Source of the DNA: Bacteroidota bacterium
Lineage (GTDB): Bacteria > Bacteroidota > Bacteroidia > Flavobacteriales > Flavobacteriaceae
Length of the DNA stretch: 5,987 bases
NCBI GenBank assembly: GCA_021793535.1
Contig: JAJYSO010000123.1
Span: 1-5,987, forward strand
Reading direction: 5' to 3'
Each line of letters opens with the position of its first letter. Position 1 is the first letter of the stretch. The position numbers and the translations under genes are program-made. The notes under the pieces are model-generated. The model saw nothing but the letters and a program-made list of their open reading frames with translations. It was not told the DNA's origin and did no database searches. Below are positions 5,803 through 5,987 of this stretch, piece after piece.

Positions 5803-5987
5803 TCATTCTTTTATCCCCCAATTTTCTACAGGAGCTTCTCTAAGGAGAATGAGAATATGATCCTCCGGTATTCCCATGGGTGCTAAGTTTTTAACAATAT
5901 TCTGGTATAGTTTTCTCTTCGCTTCAATGGAACGACCACTATAGGCATCGATATTGACTATTGTATAGCATTCTGGTTTAGCCAGAT
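5803..5987 (-). CDS. Tautomerase-family protein (partial, C-terminal 60 residues)
   Basis: The minus-strand frame is open from the right edge and ends at TGA 5805-5803. The translated tail shows the repeat-like second half of a two-unit 4-oxalocrotonate-tautomerase-type protein: YTIVNIDAYSGRSIEAKRKL, then YQNIVKNLAPMGIPEDHILI, then LLREAPVENWGIKE. The GRS-x-E-x-K-x-x-L segment and the [EP]xNWGI motif near the end are characteristic. In the family the N-terminal proline is the catalytic base; it lies outside the window, so activity cannot be judged. Many relatives continue for 10-20 residues after NWGIRG, whereas this one stops two residues after NWGI, a shortened tail or a recent loss. It is about 480 bases from the next gene and may be unrelated to the paa operon. 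The substrate is unknown. Confidence 0.78.
   Translation of the reverse strand, partial: LAKPECYTIVNIDAYSGRSIEAKRKLYQNIVKNLAPMGIPEDHILILLREAPVENWGIKE

Overview
The window carries a phenylacetyl-CoA epoxidase (paa) operon with its probable TetR-type repressor. Every gene I can support lies on the minus strand. The organism is most likely a member of the Bacteroidota. Three things point there: Paa proteins clearly homologous to but diverged from the E. coli set, A-rich start leaders with little Shine-Dalgarno sequence, and promoter-like sites that fit the phylum's -33 TTG / -7 TAnnTTTG pattern. No finer placement is justified.

In transcription order (right to left), the window opens with the last 60 codons of a tautomerase-family gene (5803-5987). 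A gene-poor gap of about 480 bases follows (5320-5802). Next is a 330-residue protein of unknown function (4327-5319) whose N-terminal half looks like a decayed HNH-type fold. Then comes a TetR-family regulator (3655-4236). A 137-base intergenic region contains a perfect 18-bp palindrome inside a predicted promoter. The operon proper follows: paaE (2438-3517), paaA (1454-2422), paaB (1109-1414), paaC (295-1086) and the first 80 codons of paaD (1-240), which runs off the left edge.

The operon products form one multicomponent monooxygenase. PaaE takes electrons from NADPH through FAD and a 2Fe-2S cluster. PaaA holds the di-iron site and, with structural partner PaaC and small subunit PaaB, epoxidises the ring of phenylacetyl-CoA. 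PaaD is a DUF59 maturation factor. The TetR protein probably blocks paaE promoter access at the palindrome. That site closely matches the operator I recall for Thermus PaaR, whose ligand is phenylacetyl-CoA. The order E-A-B-C-D differs from the E. coli order A-B-C-D-E.

Nothing in the window is a clearly new system. The items most worth a second look are the operator/promoter overlap, the unknown 330-residue protein beside the regulator, and repeated A-rich leaders with tiny out-of-frame ATG cistrons before paaB and paaC.
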